Assembly: GCF_000183545.2 (NCBI RefSeq)
Contig: NZ_JH976535.1
Location: 138,840-202,839 of the forward strand
Length of the DNA: 64,000 nt
From: Thermaerobacter subterraneus DSM 13965
GTDB taxonomy: Bacteria; Bacillota; Sulfobacillia; Thermaerobacterales; Thermaerobacteraceae
Direction of reading: 5' to 3'
Both the position numbers and the translations under genes were made by a program. Under the pieces are notes generated by a model. The model worked only from the letters and a program-made list of their open reading frames with translations. It was not told the DNA's origin and did no database searches. Below are positions 23,384 through 31,779 of the stretch, in pieces (within the stretch, counting starts at the first letter, position 1; every line of letters starts with the position of its first letter).

Positions 23384-23417
23384 CCTCCCAGGAATTGCAC
23401 CGGTGCACGCTGGGAGG
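23384..23417. promoter_or_regulatory. Nested palindrome at the predicted transcription start
   Basis: Outer arms CCTCCCAG (23384-23391) and CTGGGAGG (23410-23417) enclose an inner perfect 12-bp palindrome TGCACCGGTGCA (23396-23407). The position right behind the -10 box suits an operator or a 5'-end RNA hairpin. The binding protein is unknown; the Crp/Fnr regulator 0.9 kb downstream is one candidate by location only. Confidence 0.5.
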
Positions 23418-23481
23418 TGTCATCACGCCTGAGCAGGCTGCCGGATGCCGTTGCAGCCGGCAGCCGGGGGAGAGATGGGGG

Positions 23482-24189
23482 ATGGAGTCGATGGACCAGC
23501 CACAGCACGGCCGGTGGGGGAAGGTGGCCGCCTACACCGAGCTGGCAAGAGCCAGCCGCTCCCTGGCCGCCGGTGGCGTGGAGCGCCGGTACTGGTACAT
23601 CCTTTGCCGCGAGCGGACGCCCCATGGGGCCGTCTTTTTCTACATCAAGAGCCGGGTGGAGACCTGGGACGAGGGCCGGCTGACCGGCGAGGACTTTGCC
23701 GTTCAGCGGCTGCCCGGGCGCAACGACGAACAGGCGGCCCGCCAGAGTTTCGGCCGCCTGGCGGAGGCTCGGGTGCCCGTGTCGCCCGTCCACCTCACCG
23801 ACATCTTGCGCGACCTGGCCCTGCTGGCCGCCGAGCACCCCTCCCGCTGGACCTTGCCGCCCCGGCAGGCGCGGCGGCACCCGCCCGCCCGTCGCCGGGC
23901 CCCGGTACCTGGTGCCCTGCACGGAGCGGTACCGCGCCCTACCGGCCTCCGCAAGGGGGAGCAAGCCGCCCGAGCCCGTGCCCGGGATCACGCCGCAGGG
24001 CCGCGAGCGGGCTCCGATGTACCCGGCGCCCTCCACGCCGGCGGGGGAGCCCGGCAGGACCGGTATGGCCGGCCGGAAGGCCAGGTCAGGCCCGTTCCCT
24101 ACCCTGGCCAGGATCCGGCAGGAGAGGCCGGTCGCGGCTCAACCAGGGGCGCTGGGGCACCGGTGGTCCCCCGTGGAACGGCAGGCTGA
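23482..24189 (+). CDS. Protein of unknown function
   Basis: 235 residues from ATG 23482, preceded by GGGGGAGAG. I recognise no family. Residues 1 to about 125 look like a folded globular domain (ERRYWYILCRERTPHGAVFF, ETWDEGRLTGEDFAVQRL). The remaining 110 are Arg/Gly/Ala/Pro-rich, and the true protein may be conserved only in the first part. It is a single-gene unit behind the nested palindrome and ends in a long bidirectional hairpin. Confidence 0.5.
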   Translation: MESMDQPQHGRWGKVAAYTELARASRSLAAGGVERRYWYILCRERTPHGAVFFYIKSRVETWDEGRLTGEDFAVQRLPGRNDEQAARQSFGRLAEARVPVSPVHLTDILRDLALLAAEHPSRWTLPPRQARRHPPARRRAPVPGALHGAVPRPTGLRKGEQAARARARDHAAGPRAGSDVPGALHAGGGARQDRYGRPEGQVRPVPYPGQDPAGEAGRGSTRGAGAPVVPRGTAG

Positions 24190-24265
24190 GGACCGGCCGC
24201 CGGCCCCCGCAGGTGGTCCTGGAACCGGCCGGGGCCGCTGAACCAGTCCGCGGCCCGGAGGGAAA

Positions 24266-24304
24266 CGGCCCGGGGCGGGTGCGGCCAGCGCCCGCCCCGG
24301 GCCG
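24266..24304. terminator. Long GC hairpin between convergent genes
   Basis: Perfect 14-bp arms CGGCCCGGGGCGGG (24266-24279) and CCCGCCCCGGGCCG (24291-24304) with an 11-nt loop. There is no T tract on either strand. It probably ends or insulates both the unknown gene and the minus-strand Crp/Fnr gene. Confidence 0.55.
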
Positions 24305-24401
24305 GCCCATGCCCGCGGGTGGAACCGCGTGTGCGCGGCCGTGCCGGTGCCACGGCACCCCGCAGCGGTGCCGGTGTCACGGTCCCCGGATCACCCCCGG
24401 A

Positions 24402-25292
24402 TCAGCACCCGGCGGCCTCCTCGCCGGCCGCCAGGACTTCCGCCTGCAAAAGGGCTTCCAGCCGGGCGGTGTCCCGGACGTGGAGCGGCCGGGTGCGACC
24501 GACAATGCCCTGGCGCCGCAGGTCGGCCAGAACGCGGTTCACGCTGACCCGGCTGGTGTTGGCCGCCAGGCCGATGGCCCGCTGGGTCAGCGCTGCCGGT
24601 AGCCGGCTTCCCCCGCCGCCCGGCGCGGGGAAAGCCTGGGCCAGGGTGACCAGCACGTGGAGGATGCGCAGGCGGGCGCAAGGCCACAGCAAGCCCGTGA
24701 CCCGGCCCAGGGTCTGGTGGTAGGACTGCATGCCCTGCTGGGCCAGAAGGAGGGCCAGACCCGGGCGGTGGGCCAGCATGGTGGTGAAGCGGTGGTACGG
24801 CCAGAAGGCAGTGTGGCAGGCGGTGATGGATGTGGCGGCCAGCAGGGCGGCCGGGCGGCCGAAGAGGGGGGCGGGATCCCCGGCCAGGGCGGGGGCGGTC
24901 ACCACGGCCACCAGGCGCGCTTCGCCGCCGTCATCGGTGGCCAGGCGTAGTGCGCCCCGGGCGAGCCAAAAGATACCCTGGGCTGCGGTGCCTCCCGCGA
25001 ATACCAGCTCGCCGGGCCGCCAGCGCCGGATCTGGGCCTGGGCCATGGCCCACCGCCAGTCCTGAGGCGAAATGCCCAGACCGTGGGGAAACCCTGCGGC
25101 AGGGGCCGCGGGGACGGGCGCAGGCCTCATCCCCTGGGCTGCCGGTGTCGCCTTGTCCGGCCATGGCCGCGAAGAGCGCGGCCGGCCGTCGACTGCCGGC
25201 GAAACCGGTGGCGGCACGGGTGCCGGGCCAGGTGACGGGGAGCAGGTGCGCTCGGGCGCACTGAAAGGGTTGACGGCATGGACCGGTCGCAA
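24402..25292 (-). CDS. Crp/Fnr-family transcriptional regulator
   Basis: 296 residues from a TTG at 25292; the start is chosen because GAGGAGG lies at the right distance. A Pro-rich N-terminal extension of about 75 residues is followed by a cyclic-nucleotide-binding-type beta roll (RWRPGELVFAGGTAAQGIFW, GALRLATDDGGEARLVAVV), a dimer helix and a C-terminal winged helix (TQRAIGLAANTSRVSVNRVL). No four-Cys Fe-S set is seen, so an Fnr oxygen sensor of the usual kind is unlikely, and the effector is unknown. It is divergent from the GabT-like gene, with 500 bp between, which suggests control of that gene. Confidence 0.82.
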   Translation of the reverse strand: MRPVHAVNPFSAPERTCSPSPGPAPVPPPVSPAVDGRPRSSRPWPDKATPAAQGMRPAPVPAAPAAGFPHGLGISPQDWRWAMAQAQIRRWRPGELVFAGGTAAQGIFWLARGALRLATDDGGEARLVAVVTAPALAGDPAPLFGRPAALLAATSITACHTAFWPYHRFTTMLAHRPGLALLLAQQGMQSYHQTLGRVTGLLWPCARLRILHVLVTLAQAFPAPGGGGSRLPAALTQRAIGLAANTSRVSVNRVLADLRRQGIVGRTRPLHVRDTARLEALLQAEVLAAGEEAAGC

Positions 25293-25796
25293 GGGCAGAC
25301 CTCCTCACCGGAATGGGTGCCTCCCGGGATACTTCCAGTCGATAGGCTAATTTCCTTTTACTAGGTGTAGAGAGAAACGGGATTCGCCAGCGATGCGGTC
25401 CGCCGCCAAGGTCACCGGGGCCGGGTCGCCCCCGGGGCCGTCCCAGGATGCTCGGTCCACCTGGTCGTCCGGGTTCGACGTGGGCCTCAGGGTGTTCGGA
25501 TCACCGGCCCCGCGGGCGGGCGCCGCGGGTGGGCCCCGCGGTTGGGCGTCCGTAGGCGGGCGCCGAAGGCGGGCCTCCCGGGCGGCCGCGGCAGGGGCTT
25601 GCGGGAAAAGCATGAATACTATAAAGGTTTACTTGCGCCATCGCGGCGGTGGCGCTTTCTTCATGCGAGAACCGGCAGGAAGAACGGCCCAGGCGCCGGT
25701 GCCGCGGCCGGCGATCGCATGGCCCTGGTGCCCTTGGCATCGCAGCAGGGGTCACTGTAAGGATGTGCGGTTCACCAGCCCAAGGAGGGGATCGGG
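25293..25796. other. Divergent intergenic region, Crp/Fnr gene to aminotransferase
   Basis: This 504-bp region holds no gene I can support. Two A/T-rich patches stand out: 25340-25375 (GCTAATTTCCTTTTACTAGG), probably the promoter zone of the regulator, and 25611-25632 with TATAAA at 25620. The latter has TTGCGG 15 bp upstream, a spacer too short for a good sigma-A promoter, so an activated promoter is possible. Confidence 0.45.
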
Positions 25797-27134
25797 GTGG
25801 CAGGTTCCATCGTGCGCCGGACGGAGATTCCCGGCCCGCGCTCGCAGGAGCTCCTGGCGCTGAAGCAGCGGTACGTGGCCAACGCCAAGTCGGTGCTGGC
25901 CCCGGTGTTCATCGAGCGGGCGGAGGGCGCCCTGATCACCGATGTGGACGGGAACACCTACATCGACCTGGCAGGCGGTTTCGGCGTGATGAACGTGGGC
26001 TACTCCCAGCCGGCGGTGGTGGAGGCCATCTGCCGCCAGGCGCAGCGCTACACCCACACCGACTTCACCGTGGTGCCCTACGAGCCCTATGTACGCCTGG
26101 CCCAGCGCCTGGCGGACCTGGTACCCATCCCCGGCCCCGTCAAGGCCGCCTTCTTCAACTCGGGCGCCGAGGCCGTGGAGAACGCCGTCAAGATCGCCAA
26201 GCACTACACCGGGCGCCGGGCCGTGATCGCCTTTGAAGGCGCCTTTCACGGCCGCACCTGGATGGCCCTCACCCTCACGCACAAGGTCAAGCCCTACAAG
26301 GCGGGCCTGGGGCCCTTCGTCCCCGAGGTCTACCGGGCACCCTATCCCTACCCGTACCGCGGACCCCAGGGCCTGTCGCCCGACGAGGTGGGCCTGTGGG
26401 CGTACCGGCAGCTGGAGCGGCTGCTGGAGGTGACGGTGGCGCCCGAGGACGTGGCCGCCATCGTCATCGAGCCGGTGCAGGGCGAGGGCGGCTTCGTCGT
26501 GCCGCCGGCCAACTTCCTCCAGAAGGTGCGGGAGCTGTGCACGCGGCACGGCATCGTCCTGATCTGCGACGAGGTCCAGACCGGCTTCGGCCGTACCGGC
26601 CGGATGTTCGCCACCGAGCACTTCGGCATCGAGCCGGACCTGATGACGGTGGCCAAGTCCATTGCCGGCGGCATGGTGCTTTCGGGGGTCGTCGGCCGGG
26701 CGGAGATCATGGACGCCGCCCGCGACACGGCCATCGGCGGGACCTATGTGGGCAATCCTGTGGCCTGCGCGGCCGCCCTGGCGGTGCTTGACGTGTTCGA
26801 GCAGCAGAACCTGCTGGCCCGGGCGGAGGAGGTGGGCCGCCGCTTCCGGCAACGGTTCGAGGCGATGCAGAGCCGGTTCGACCAGATCGGGGAGGTGCGG
26901 GGTCTGGGTGCCATGGTGGCCATGGAACTGGTCACCGACCGGGCGACCAAAGAACCCGCCAGCGAGGCGGTGGGCCGCATCATCGCCGAGGCCCTCAAGC
27001 GGGGCGTGATCACGGCGCGGGCAGGCCTGTACGGGAACGTGATCCGGGTGCTGGCGCCGCTGGTCATCACCCCCGAGCAGATCGACGAGGCGTGCGACGT
27101 GCTGGAAGAATCCCTGGCCGCCGTGTTCCGGTGA
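25797..27134 (+). CDS. Class III aminotransferase, 4-aminobutyrate aminotransferase-like
   Basis: A PLP-dependent omega-aminotransferase of 445 residues. GTG 25797 follows AAGGAGGGG. Signatures are LAGGFGVMNVGYSQPAVV, FFNSGAEAVENAVKIAKHYT, FEGAFHGRTWMALTLTHK, CDEVQTGFGRTGRMFA and the PLP Lys in TVAKSIAGGM (about 287). Closest in feel is GabT (GABA to succinate semialdehyde), but ornithine, putrescine or other omega-amines are possible. Putrescine made by the upstream polyamine genes would be a logical source. An Lrp-type regulator follows, 78 bp downstream. Confidence 0.87.
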   Translation: MAGSIVRRTEIPGPRSQELLALKQRYVANAKSVLAPVFIERAEGALITDVDGNTYIDLAGGFGVMNVGYSQPAVVEAICRQAQRYTHTDFTVVPYEPYVRLAQRLADLVPIPGPVKAAFFNSGAEAVENAVKIAKHYTGRRAVIAFEGAFHGRTWMALTLTHKVKPYKAGLGPFVPEVYRAPYPYPYRGPQGLSPDEVGLWAYRQLERLLEVTVAPEDVAAIVIEPVQGEGGFVVPPANFLQKVRELCTRHGIVLICDEVQTGFGRTGRMFATEHFGIEPDLMTVAKSIAGGMVLSGVVGRAEIMDAARDTAIGGTYVGNPVACAAALAVLDVFEQQNLLARAEEVGRRFRQRFEAMQSRFDQIGEVRGLGAMVAMELVTDRATKEPASEAVGRIIAEALKRGVITARAGLYGNVIRVLAPLVITPEQIDEACDVLEESLAAVFR

Positions 27135-27212
27135 CGGGCGCGGGGCCGGGACGGCCCAGGCCCGGGCCGCCCCGGCCCTCCCGGCGGGCGCGGGTCGACG
27201 GAGGCGCAGACC

Positions 27213-27716
27213 ATGGTGGTGCTGGACAAGACCGAGCGGGAGATCGTCAAGCTCCTGCAGAAGGACGGGCGCATGTCCTTCGTGGACATGGCCGAGCAGA
27301 TCGGGGTCACCGAGGGGACCATCCGGCGCAAGTTCTACCGGCTGCTGGAAGAGGGCATCATCAAGATCGCCGCGGTGACGGATCCCTTCGAGGTGGGGTT
27401 CAACGCGCCGGCCATCATCGGGCTCAACGTGGACCAGAGCCGGATCCGCGAGATCGTGGAGAAGCTCACCCGGCTGCCCCGGGTCCATTACGTGGCCATG
27501 ACCACGGGCATCTATGACATCATCGTGTACGCCTTCTTCTCGGACAACCGGGAGATGGCGTCCTTCCTGCTGGAGGAACTGTCGCAGATCGAGGGCATCA
27601 CCAACACCCAGACCTCCCTGGTGCTGGACATCTACAAGCAGGACTTCGCCATCGGCCTGCCCCAGCGCCAGGAGGAAGGGCGCCGGCGCCGCCGTCGCAG
27701 CCTGCCGGCCACTTGA
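27213..27716 (+). CDS. Lrp/AsnC-family regulator
   Basis: A 167-residue amino-acid-responsive regulator. An N-terminal winged helix (LDKTEREIVKLLQKDGRMSF, MAEQIGVTEGTIRRKFYRLL) is followed by the RAM ligand-binding domain (VGFNAPAIIGLNVD, VAMTTGIYDIIVYAFF). An Arg-rich tail ends the protein. ATG 27213 follows GACGGAGGCG. Its place behind the aminotransferase suggests it responds to the substrate or product of that enzyme. Confidence 0.9.
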   Translation: MVVLDKTEREIVKLLQKDGRMSFVDMAEQIGVTEGTIRRKFYRLLEEGIIKIAAVTDPFEVGFNAPAIIGLNVDQSRIREIVEKLTRLPRVHYVAMTTGIYDIIVYAFFSDNREMASFLLEELSQIEGITNTQTSLVLDIYKQDFAIGLPQRQEEGRRRRRRSLPAT

Positions 27717-27806
27717 GCCCGTCCCGGGTCCGAGGGCCCGCAAACAGGCGGTGTCCCGGGCGGGCCCGCCCGGACACCGGCCGGGACGTGCGCTGGAGGG
27801 ATCGCC

Positions 27807-28250
27807 ATGACACGGGATGTCAGCCCCCAGCAGCCCGCGGCCGCGCGGGTGCCCGGAACGGAAGGGCCCGCAGGGGAAGGTCCCGGGGTCGAACCGGCCG
27901 CGGGCCGCCCCCAGGCGGGCGGGGCCCAGGCCGTGCTGGTCTACGTGACCGCCGCCAACGCCGGCGAGGCCCGGCGAATCGGGCGGCAGGCGGTGGAACA
28001 GCGCCTCGCCGCCTGTGCCAACGTCTACCCGCACATCGACTCCTTCTACTGGTGGCAGGGGGAGCTGGTGGAAGACCACGAAGCGGTGGTCGTCCTGAAG
28101 ACCCGGCGCGACCGCGTGGCCGAGCTGATCCGGGCCGTGCGCGGCTGGCACAGCTATACGGTGCCTGCCATCCTGGTCTTCGAGGTGCGGGACGGGAACC
28201 CCGACTATCTGCGCTGGCTGGAGGAAGAGGCGGCCCCGGGCGGGCGCTGA
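27807..28250 (+). CDS. cutA: CutA1-family divalent-cation tolerance protein
   Basis: A small trimeric protein related to PII folds; the role in metal tolerance is poorly defined. The 147 residues carry a 40-residue Pro/Gly/Ala extension before the CutA core: LVYVTAANAGEARRIGRQAV, RLAACANVYPHIDSFYWWQG and VVVLKTRRDRVAELI. ATG 27807 follows TGGAGGGATCG. The gene ends 40 bp from the convergent D-aminoacylase gene. Confidence 0.92.
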   Translation: MTRDVSPQQPAAARVPGTEGPAGEGPGVEPAAGRPQAGGAQAVLVYVTAANAGEARRIGRQAVEQRLAACANVYPHIDSFYWWQGELVEDHEAVVVLKTRRDRVAELIRAVRGWHSYTVPAILVFEVRDGNPDYLRWLEEEAAPGGR

Positions 28251-28290
28251 GGGGGCCGGCCCGGGGCCGCGCCAGGGTTGAGTCCCGCCC

Positions 28291-30168
28291 TCAGTCCCGG
28301 CCAGCGCCAGCCGCCGGGGCCATCAGGGCATCCCGCCCGCCGCGCAGCACCCGGCCCGCCAGGACGCCGGGAACCCGGCGGCCATCTTCCACCGCGATCC
28401 GGCCGTTGACCACCACCAGGTCGATGCCCTCCGGCGGCACCGCCGGCTCCTGCCACGTGGCCCGGTCCGCCACGGTGGCCGGGTCGAAGACCACCAGGTC
28501 CGCGTACATGCCCACCCGGATCAGGCCCCGGTTCCGCAGGCCGAAGAAGGCGGCGGGCTGGCCCGTCATCTTGTGGATCGCCTCTTCCAGCCCCAGCACC
28601 CCGGTCTCCCGAACGTAACGGGCCAGCACCCGCGGGTAGGCGCCGTACACCCGCGGGTGGAGCCGGGGGTCCCTGCGGGCGGCGGACGGGGAGCGGGCCC
28701 CGCCGTCGCTGGAAATGATGGTGAAGGACTGTCGCAGCAGCTGGCGCAGGTTGTCCTCGCCTACGACCAGGGCCGTGGCCACGGCGCCCGGGTCGCGGTC
28801 GAGAAGCCACCGCGCCGCGGCGGCGGGGGAGGTTCCCCGGGCTGCGGCCAGCTCGGCCAGAGTCATCCCCTCCACCTCCGGCAGGCGGCTATGCCGGATG
28901 ACCAGATCCCCTGGGGGGTAGCGGTTCCAGGCCTGGGCCAGGGGCAGGGCGCTGGCGTAGTCCGGCGACCGGTAGGGGTAGACGTCGGCCACCACGGCCA
29001 GGCCCTCCGCCCGGGCCGCCAGGATCTGCTCGATCAGCTGCGGCTGCACCTCCCAGTTCCGCCGGTAGACCACCTTGAAGTGGGAGATGTCCACCGCCAC
29101 GCCGGCCTCCCGCCCTATCGCCAGAGCCTCGGCCAGCGCCTGGGCGACGGCATCGCCCTCGCTGCGCATGTGGGTCGAGTAGATGCCGCCGTACGGTGCG
29201 ATGACCCGGGCCAGGGCCACGATCTCGGCGGTGGTGGCGTACCGCCCGGGCACGTACTCCAGGCCCGTCGACAGGCCCAGGGCCCCGTCCGCCATGGCCT
29301 GCTCCAGCAGCCGGGTCATGGCCCGCAGCTCGGCGCCCGTGGGCTCCCGCCGGACCGTGCCCATCACCGCGGCCCGGATGCTGCCGTGACCGGCAAAGAG
29401 AGCATGGTTGGTGCCCACGCCCTGCCGTTCCAGGCGCCGGAGGAACGGGCCCAGGGGAATGGGCGAGCGGCCGTCCACGCCGCCGATCACCGTGGTCATG
29501 CCCTGAAGCAGGTCCGCATCGCCGCCCGGCACCGACGTCACGTACTCGTAGGTGTGGGAGTGGGCGTTGATGAAGCCTGGCGCCACCACGAGGCCGTCGG
29601 CGTCGACGACGCGGCGGGCGCGGGCACCGTCCAGCCGGCCGAGGGCGGCGATCCGATCACCCCGCACGCCCACGTCGGCCCTGTAAGCCGGCCGGCCGCT
29701 GCCGTCGACCACCAGGCCGCCGCGGATCAACAGGTCGAAGACGGGGCCCGCGGAGGCCGGCCCAGCGCCGCTATCCCGGGCGTCGCCGGGGCGGTCGCCT
29801 CCCGAGGAGGGACCGGTGCCCCCGGACGGTGGCACACCGGGGCCGGCGGCCGGAGGATGGCCGCTTCCGGCGGTAGGGGGTGCGCCGGTGGCCGCCGCCG
29901 GGCTCTGCCCAGGGGCAGCCGCAGGGTCGCCCGACGCCGGGGCCGGGCCCGCGGCGCCGGCTGGCGTACCACCCGGTACCCCCCCGTGGGGCCCGGGCAG
30001 GCCCTGCGGGTCCCTCCCCGTGCCCTGTCCTGCCGCTGTCCGGACCCAGTAGGCGGTACCGCCCAGCAGGGACAGGGCCACGGTGGCCGTCAGGGCGACG
30101 GCCAGCAGGCGCCGCCCTTGCAAAGGCCGGTCGCCCGTCCGGCGCCGGCGGCCGGGGGCCAGCACCAT
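28291..30168 (-). CDS. Membrane-anchored N-acyl-D-amino-acid deacylase (amidohydrolase)
   Basis: An amidohydrolase-superfamily enzyme expected to remove acyl groups from N-acyl-D-amino acids or related cyclic amides. 625 residues from the ATG at 30168; a TTG at 30285 preceded by AAAGGG is an alternative. A membrane segment (LLAVALTATVALSLLGGTAYW) and a Gly/Pro/Ala linker of about 100 residues precede the catalytic domain: FDLLIRGGLVVDGSGRP, metal ligands in PGFINAHSHTYEYV (HxH, about 203), LSTGLEYVPG, and THMRSEGDAV. D-amino acids from wall turnover are plausible substrates outside the cell. It is divergent from ctsR. Confidence 0.85.
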   Translation of the reverse strand: MVLAPGRRRRTGDRPLQGRRLLAVALTATVALSLLGGTAYWVRTAAGQGTGRDPQGLPGPHGGVPGGTPAGAAGPAPASGDPAAAPGQSPAAATGAPPTAGSGHPPAAGPGVPPSGGTGPSSGGDRPGDARDSGAGPASAGPVFDLLIRGGLVVDGSGRPAYRADVGVRGDRIAALGRLDGARARRVVDADGLVVAPGFINAHSHTYEYVTSVPGGDADLLQGMTTVIGGVDGRSPIPLGPFLRRLERQGVGTNHALFAGHGSIRAAVMGTVRREPTGAELRAMTRLLEQAMADGALGLSTGLEYVPGRYATTAEIVALARVIAPYGGIYSTHMRSEGDAVAQALAEALAIGREAGVAVDISHFKVVYRRNWEVQPQLIEQILAARAEGLAVVADVYPYRSPDYASALPLAQAWNRYPPGDLVIRHSRLPEVEGMTLAELAAARGTSPAAAARWLLDRDPGAVATALVVGEDNLRQLLRQSFTIISSDGGARSPSAARRDPRLHPRVYGAYPRVLARYVRETGVLGLEEAIHKMTGQPAAFFGLRNRGLIRVGMYADLVVFDPATVADRATWQEPAVPPEGIDLVVVNGRIAVEDGRRVPGVLAGRVLRGGRDALMAPAAGAGRD

Positions 30169-30530
30169 GGCGGGGGTGCCCAGGTCCTCTGACCCGGGCG
30201 GCCGGGGCGGGCTGGGAACCGGACCGGCGGGACCGGCGGGTGCGTCCCCGGGACGGGGGCGATGCGGTGGGGGGGATGCGGCCAAGGCTGGACACCCTTT
30301 CCCTTTTCCGTCGAGTCCGCTCCTCGGGATTCGGAGCCGTGGGGCGCTGCCCCTGCCACGGTGCCGCGGGCAGCCGGGCCCGGGGCTGCCGGAGTGCCGG
30401 CGGCCGGCAAGCCGGGCCCGACGCGGCAAGCCGGTGGCGACGGTGGGGGGGGGCGCATCCCACCGCCACGACCCGCCCGCCCGTGACCTCTTGCTGGCAG
30501 CTGCGGGTGGGAATGTCCAGGGTTGCCCCC

Positions 30531-30559
30531 TTGTGGCGCCTCTGGGGGATTCCTATAAT
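30531..30559 (+). promoter_or_regulatory. ctsR operon promoter
   Basis: TTGTGG (30531-30536), a 17-bp spacer and a perfect TATAAT (30554-30559). The start would fall near 30566, just before the CtsR box. Confidence 0.85.
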
Positions 30560-30569
30560 AAGGGCGAAA

Positions 30570-30586
30570 GGTCAAAGATAGTCAAA
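30570..30586. promoter_or_regulatory. CtsR operator (heptad direct repeat)
   Basis: GGTCAAA-GAT-AGTCAAA matches the known CtsR site (RGTCAAA, three-base gap, RGTCAAA) exactly. It lies 11 bp after the -10 box, so bound CtsR would block initiation. This shows autoregulated, heat-inducible control of ctsR-mcsA-mcsB-clpC. Confidence 0.93.
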
Positions 30587-30692
30587 CAGGGCCGCTCAGG
30601 CCGCGGGGCCCGCCAGGCGGGCCCGGGCCACCGGGAGGGGTGCGGCGCCCGGGCCCGCGGGTGCTGGTGGGGCCAAGCGGGGAGGAGGAGCC

Positions 30693-31247
30693 ATGGCATC
30701 GCTGTGTTCCCTGATTGAGCAATATCTCAAGCGGGAGCTGGAGCGGGCGGGCGGGGTGCTCGAACTCCAGCGCAGCGAGCTGGCGGCCCGCTTCGCCTGC
30801 GCACCCTCCCAGATCAACTACGTGCTGGAGACGCGCTTCACGCCGGCGGCCGGCTACGCCATCGAGAGCCGGCGCGGCGGCCGCGGGTTCATCCGCATCG
30901 TGCGGCTGCCGCTGGCGGAGCGGGGCAACCTGCTGGACGTGCTGGACCGCTGGGTGGGCGACATGATCGACCAGGACGGGGCCGAGGCGCTGATCGCGCG
31001 GCTGGAGGAAGAGGGCATCGCCGGCCGCCGCGAGGCGGCGCTGATGCGGGCGGCGGTGGACCGCAACACCCTGGCCGTCGACCTGCCCTGGCGGGACATG
31101 GTCCGGGCCCGCCTGCTCAAGGCCATGGTGCTGGAGCTGCTCAAGGGCGGGGAGCCTACCCGGGAGGACGGAGGCGGTGGCGATGCTCTGCGACGAGTGC
31201 GGGCAGCGCAAGGCCACGGTGCACCTGACCCAGATCATCAACGGTAA
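30693..31247 (+). CDS. ctsR: Transcriptional repressor CtsR
   Basis: Represses class III heat-shock genes and is inactivated by heat and by McsB. 184 residues from ATG 30693 after GGGGAGGAGGAG. The winged helix is LARFACAPSQINYVLETRFT in outline (residues near 30-50), with the glycine-rich wing ESRRGGRGFIRIVR, where the tetraglycine-type thermosensor loop is expected. The C-terminal domain has DRNTLAVDLPWRDMVRARLL. The last 24 residues are translated from DNA that also encodes the start of mcsA: a 71-bp overlap in another frame. Confidence 0.95.
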   Translation: MASLCSLIEQYLKRELERAGGVLELQRSELAARFACAPSQINYVLETRFTPAAGYAIESRRGGRGFIRIVRLPLAERGNLLDVLDRWVGDMIDQDGAEALIARLEEEGIAGRREAALMRAAVDRNTLAVDLPWRDMVRARLLKAMVLELLKGGEPTREDGGGGDALRRVRAAQGHGAPDPDHQR

Positions 31248-31767
31248 GAAGACCGAGCGGCACCTGTGCGCCCACTGCGCCCAGCGGCACGAGCACGAGT
31301 TCTTCTTCGAGCCCCAGTTTTCCATCCACAACCTGCTGGCTGGTCTGCTGGAAGGATGGCAGCCGCCGGCGGGCACGGTGCAGGATCTGCGCTGCTCCCG
31401 TTGCGGTCTCCGCTACCGGGAGTTCGCCCGGACGGGGCTCCTGGGGTGCAGCCACTGCTATGAGGATTTCCGCCAGCAGCTGGAGCCCGTGCTGCGGCGG
31501 ATCCAGGGGCAGGTTCGTCACGGGGGGAAGGTGCCGTCCCGGGCCGGCAGCCGGGTCCAGCTGGGCCGGCAGCTGGAGCAGTTGCGGGCCCGGCTGCGGG
31601 AGGCCGTGGCGCGGGAGGAATACGAGGAAGCCGCCCGCCTGCGCGACCAGATCCGCCAGCTGGAGCAGCGGGTGCGGGCGGGCGAGGGCTGGGCGGGTAC
31701 CGCCGGGCCCGGGGCGCCGCCGGGTGGTCCCGGCAGTGCGCCGCCGGGCACCGCACCCGGCCGTTAG
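31177..31767 (+). CDS. mcsA: McsA, activator of the McsB arginine kinase
   Basis: A zinc protein that partners McsB and modulates CtsR. 196 residues: zinc-binding pairs CDEC (near the start), CAHC, CSRC and CSHC, then a UVR motif (EQLRARLREAVAREEYEEAA) and a Gly/Pro tail. GTG 31177 follows GGAGGACGGAGGC; ATG 31183 is an alternative. The start lies inside the 3' end of ctsR. Its stop is 12 bp from mcsB. Confidence 0.94.
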   Translation: MAMLCDECGQRKATVHLTQIINGKKTERHLCAHCAQRHEHEFFFEPQFSIHNLLAGLLEGWQPPAGTVQDLRCSRCGLRYREFARTGLLGCSHCYEDFRQQLEPVLRRIQGQVRHGGKVPSRAGSRVQLGRQLEQLRARLREAVAREEYEEAARLRDQIRQLEQRVRAGEGWAGTAGPGAPPGGPGSAPPGTAPGR

Positions 31768-31779
31768 GAGGGACCGGAC

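Larger units (their letters stand above)
23163..23481. other. Intergenic region with hairpin and nested palindrome
   Basis: This 319-bp gap lies between divergent genes. A perfect hairpin GGTAGCC-gtcat-GGCTACC spans 23274-23292 and is followed by GGGCAAAAAATGGGCG. A TATAAT at 23375 and a nested palindrome at 23384-23417 sit nearer the plus-strand gene; both are listed separately. I see no small gene. Confidence 0.6.
30169..30692. other. Divergent region upstream of ctsR
   Basis: 524 bp between the D-aminoacylase gene (minus) and ctsR. The right part holds the ctsR promoter and operator, listed separately. The left part may include an extended N-terminus of the deacylase, since its frame stays open to 30429. 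I find no further gene. Confidence 0.5.
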
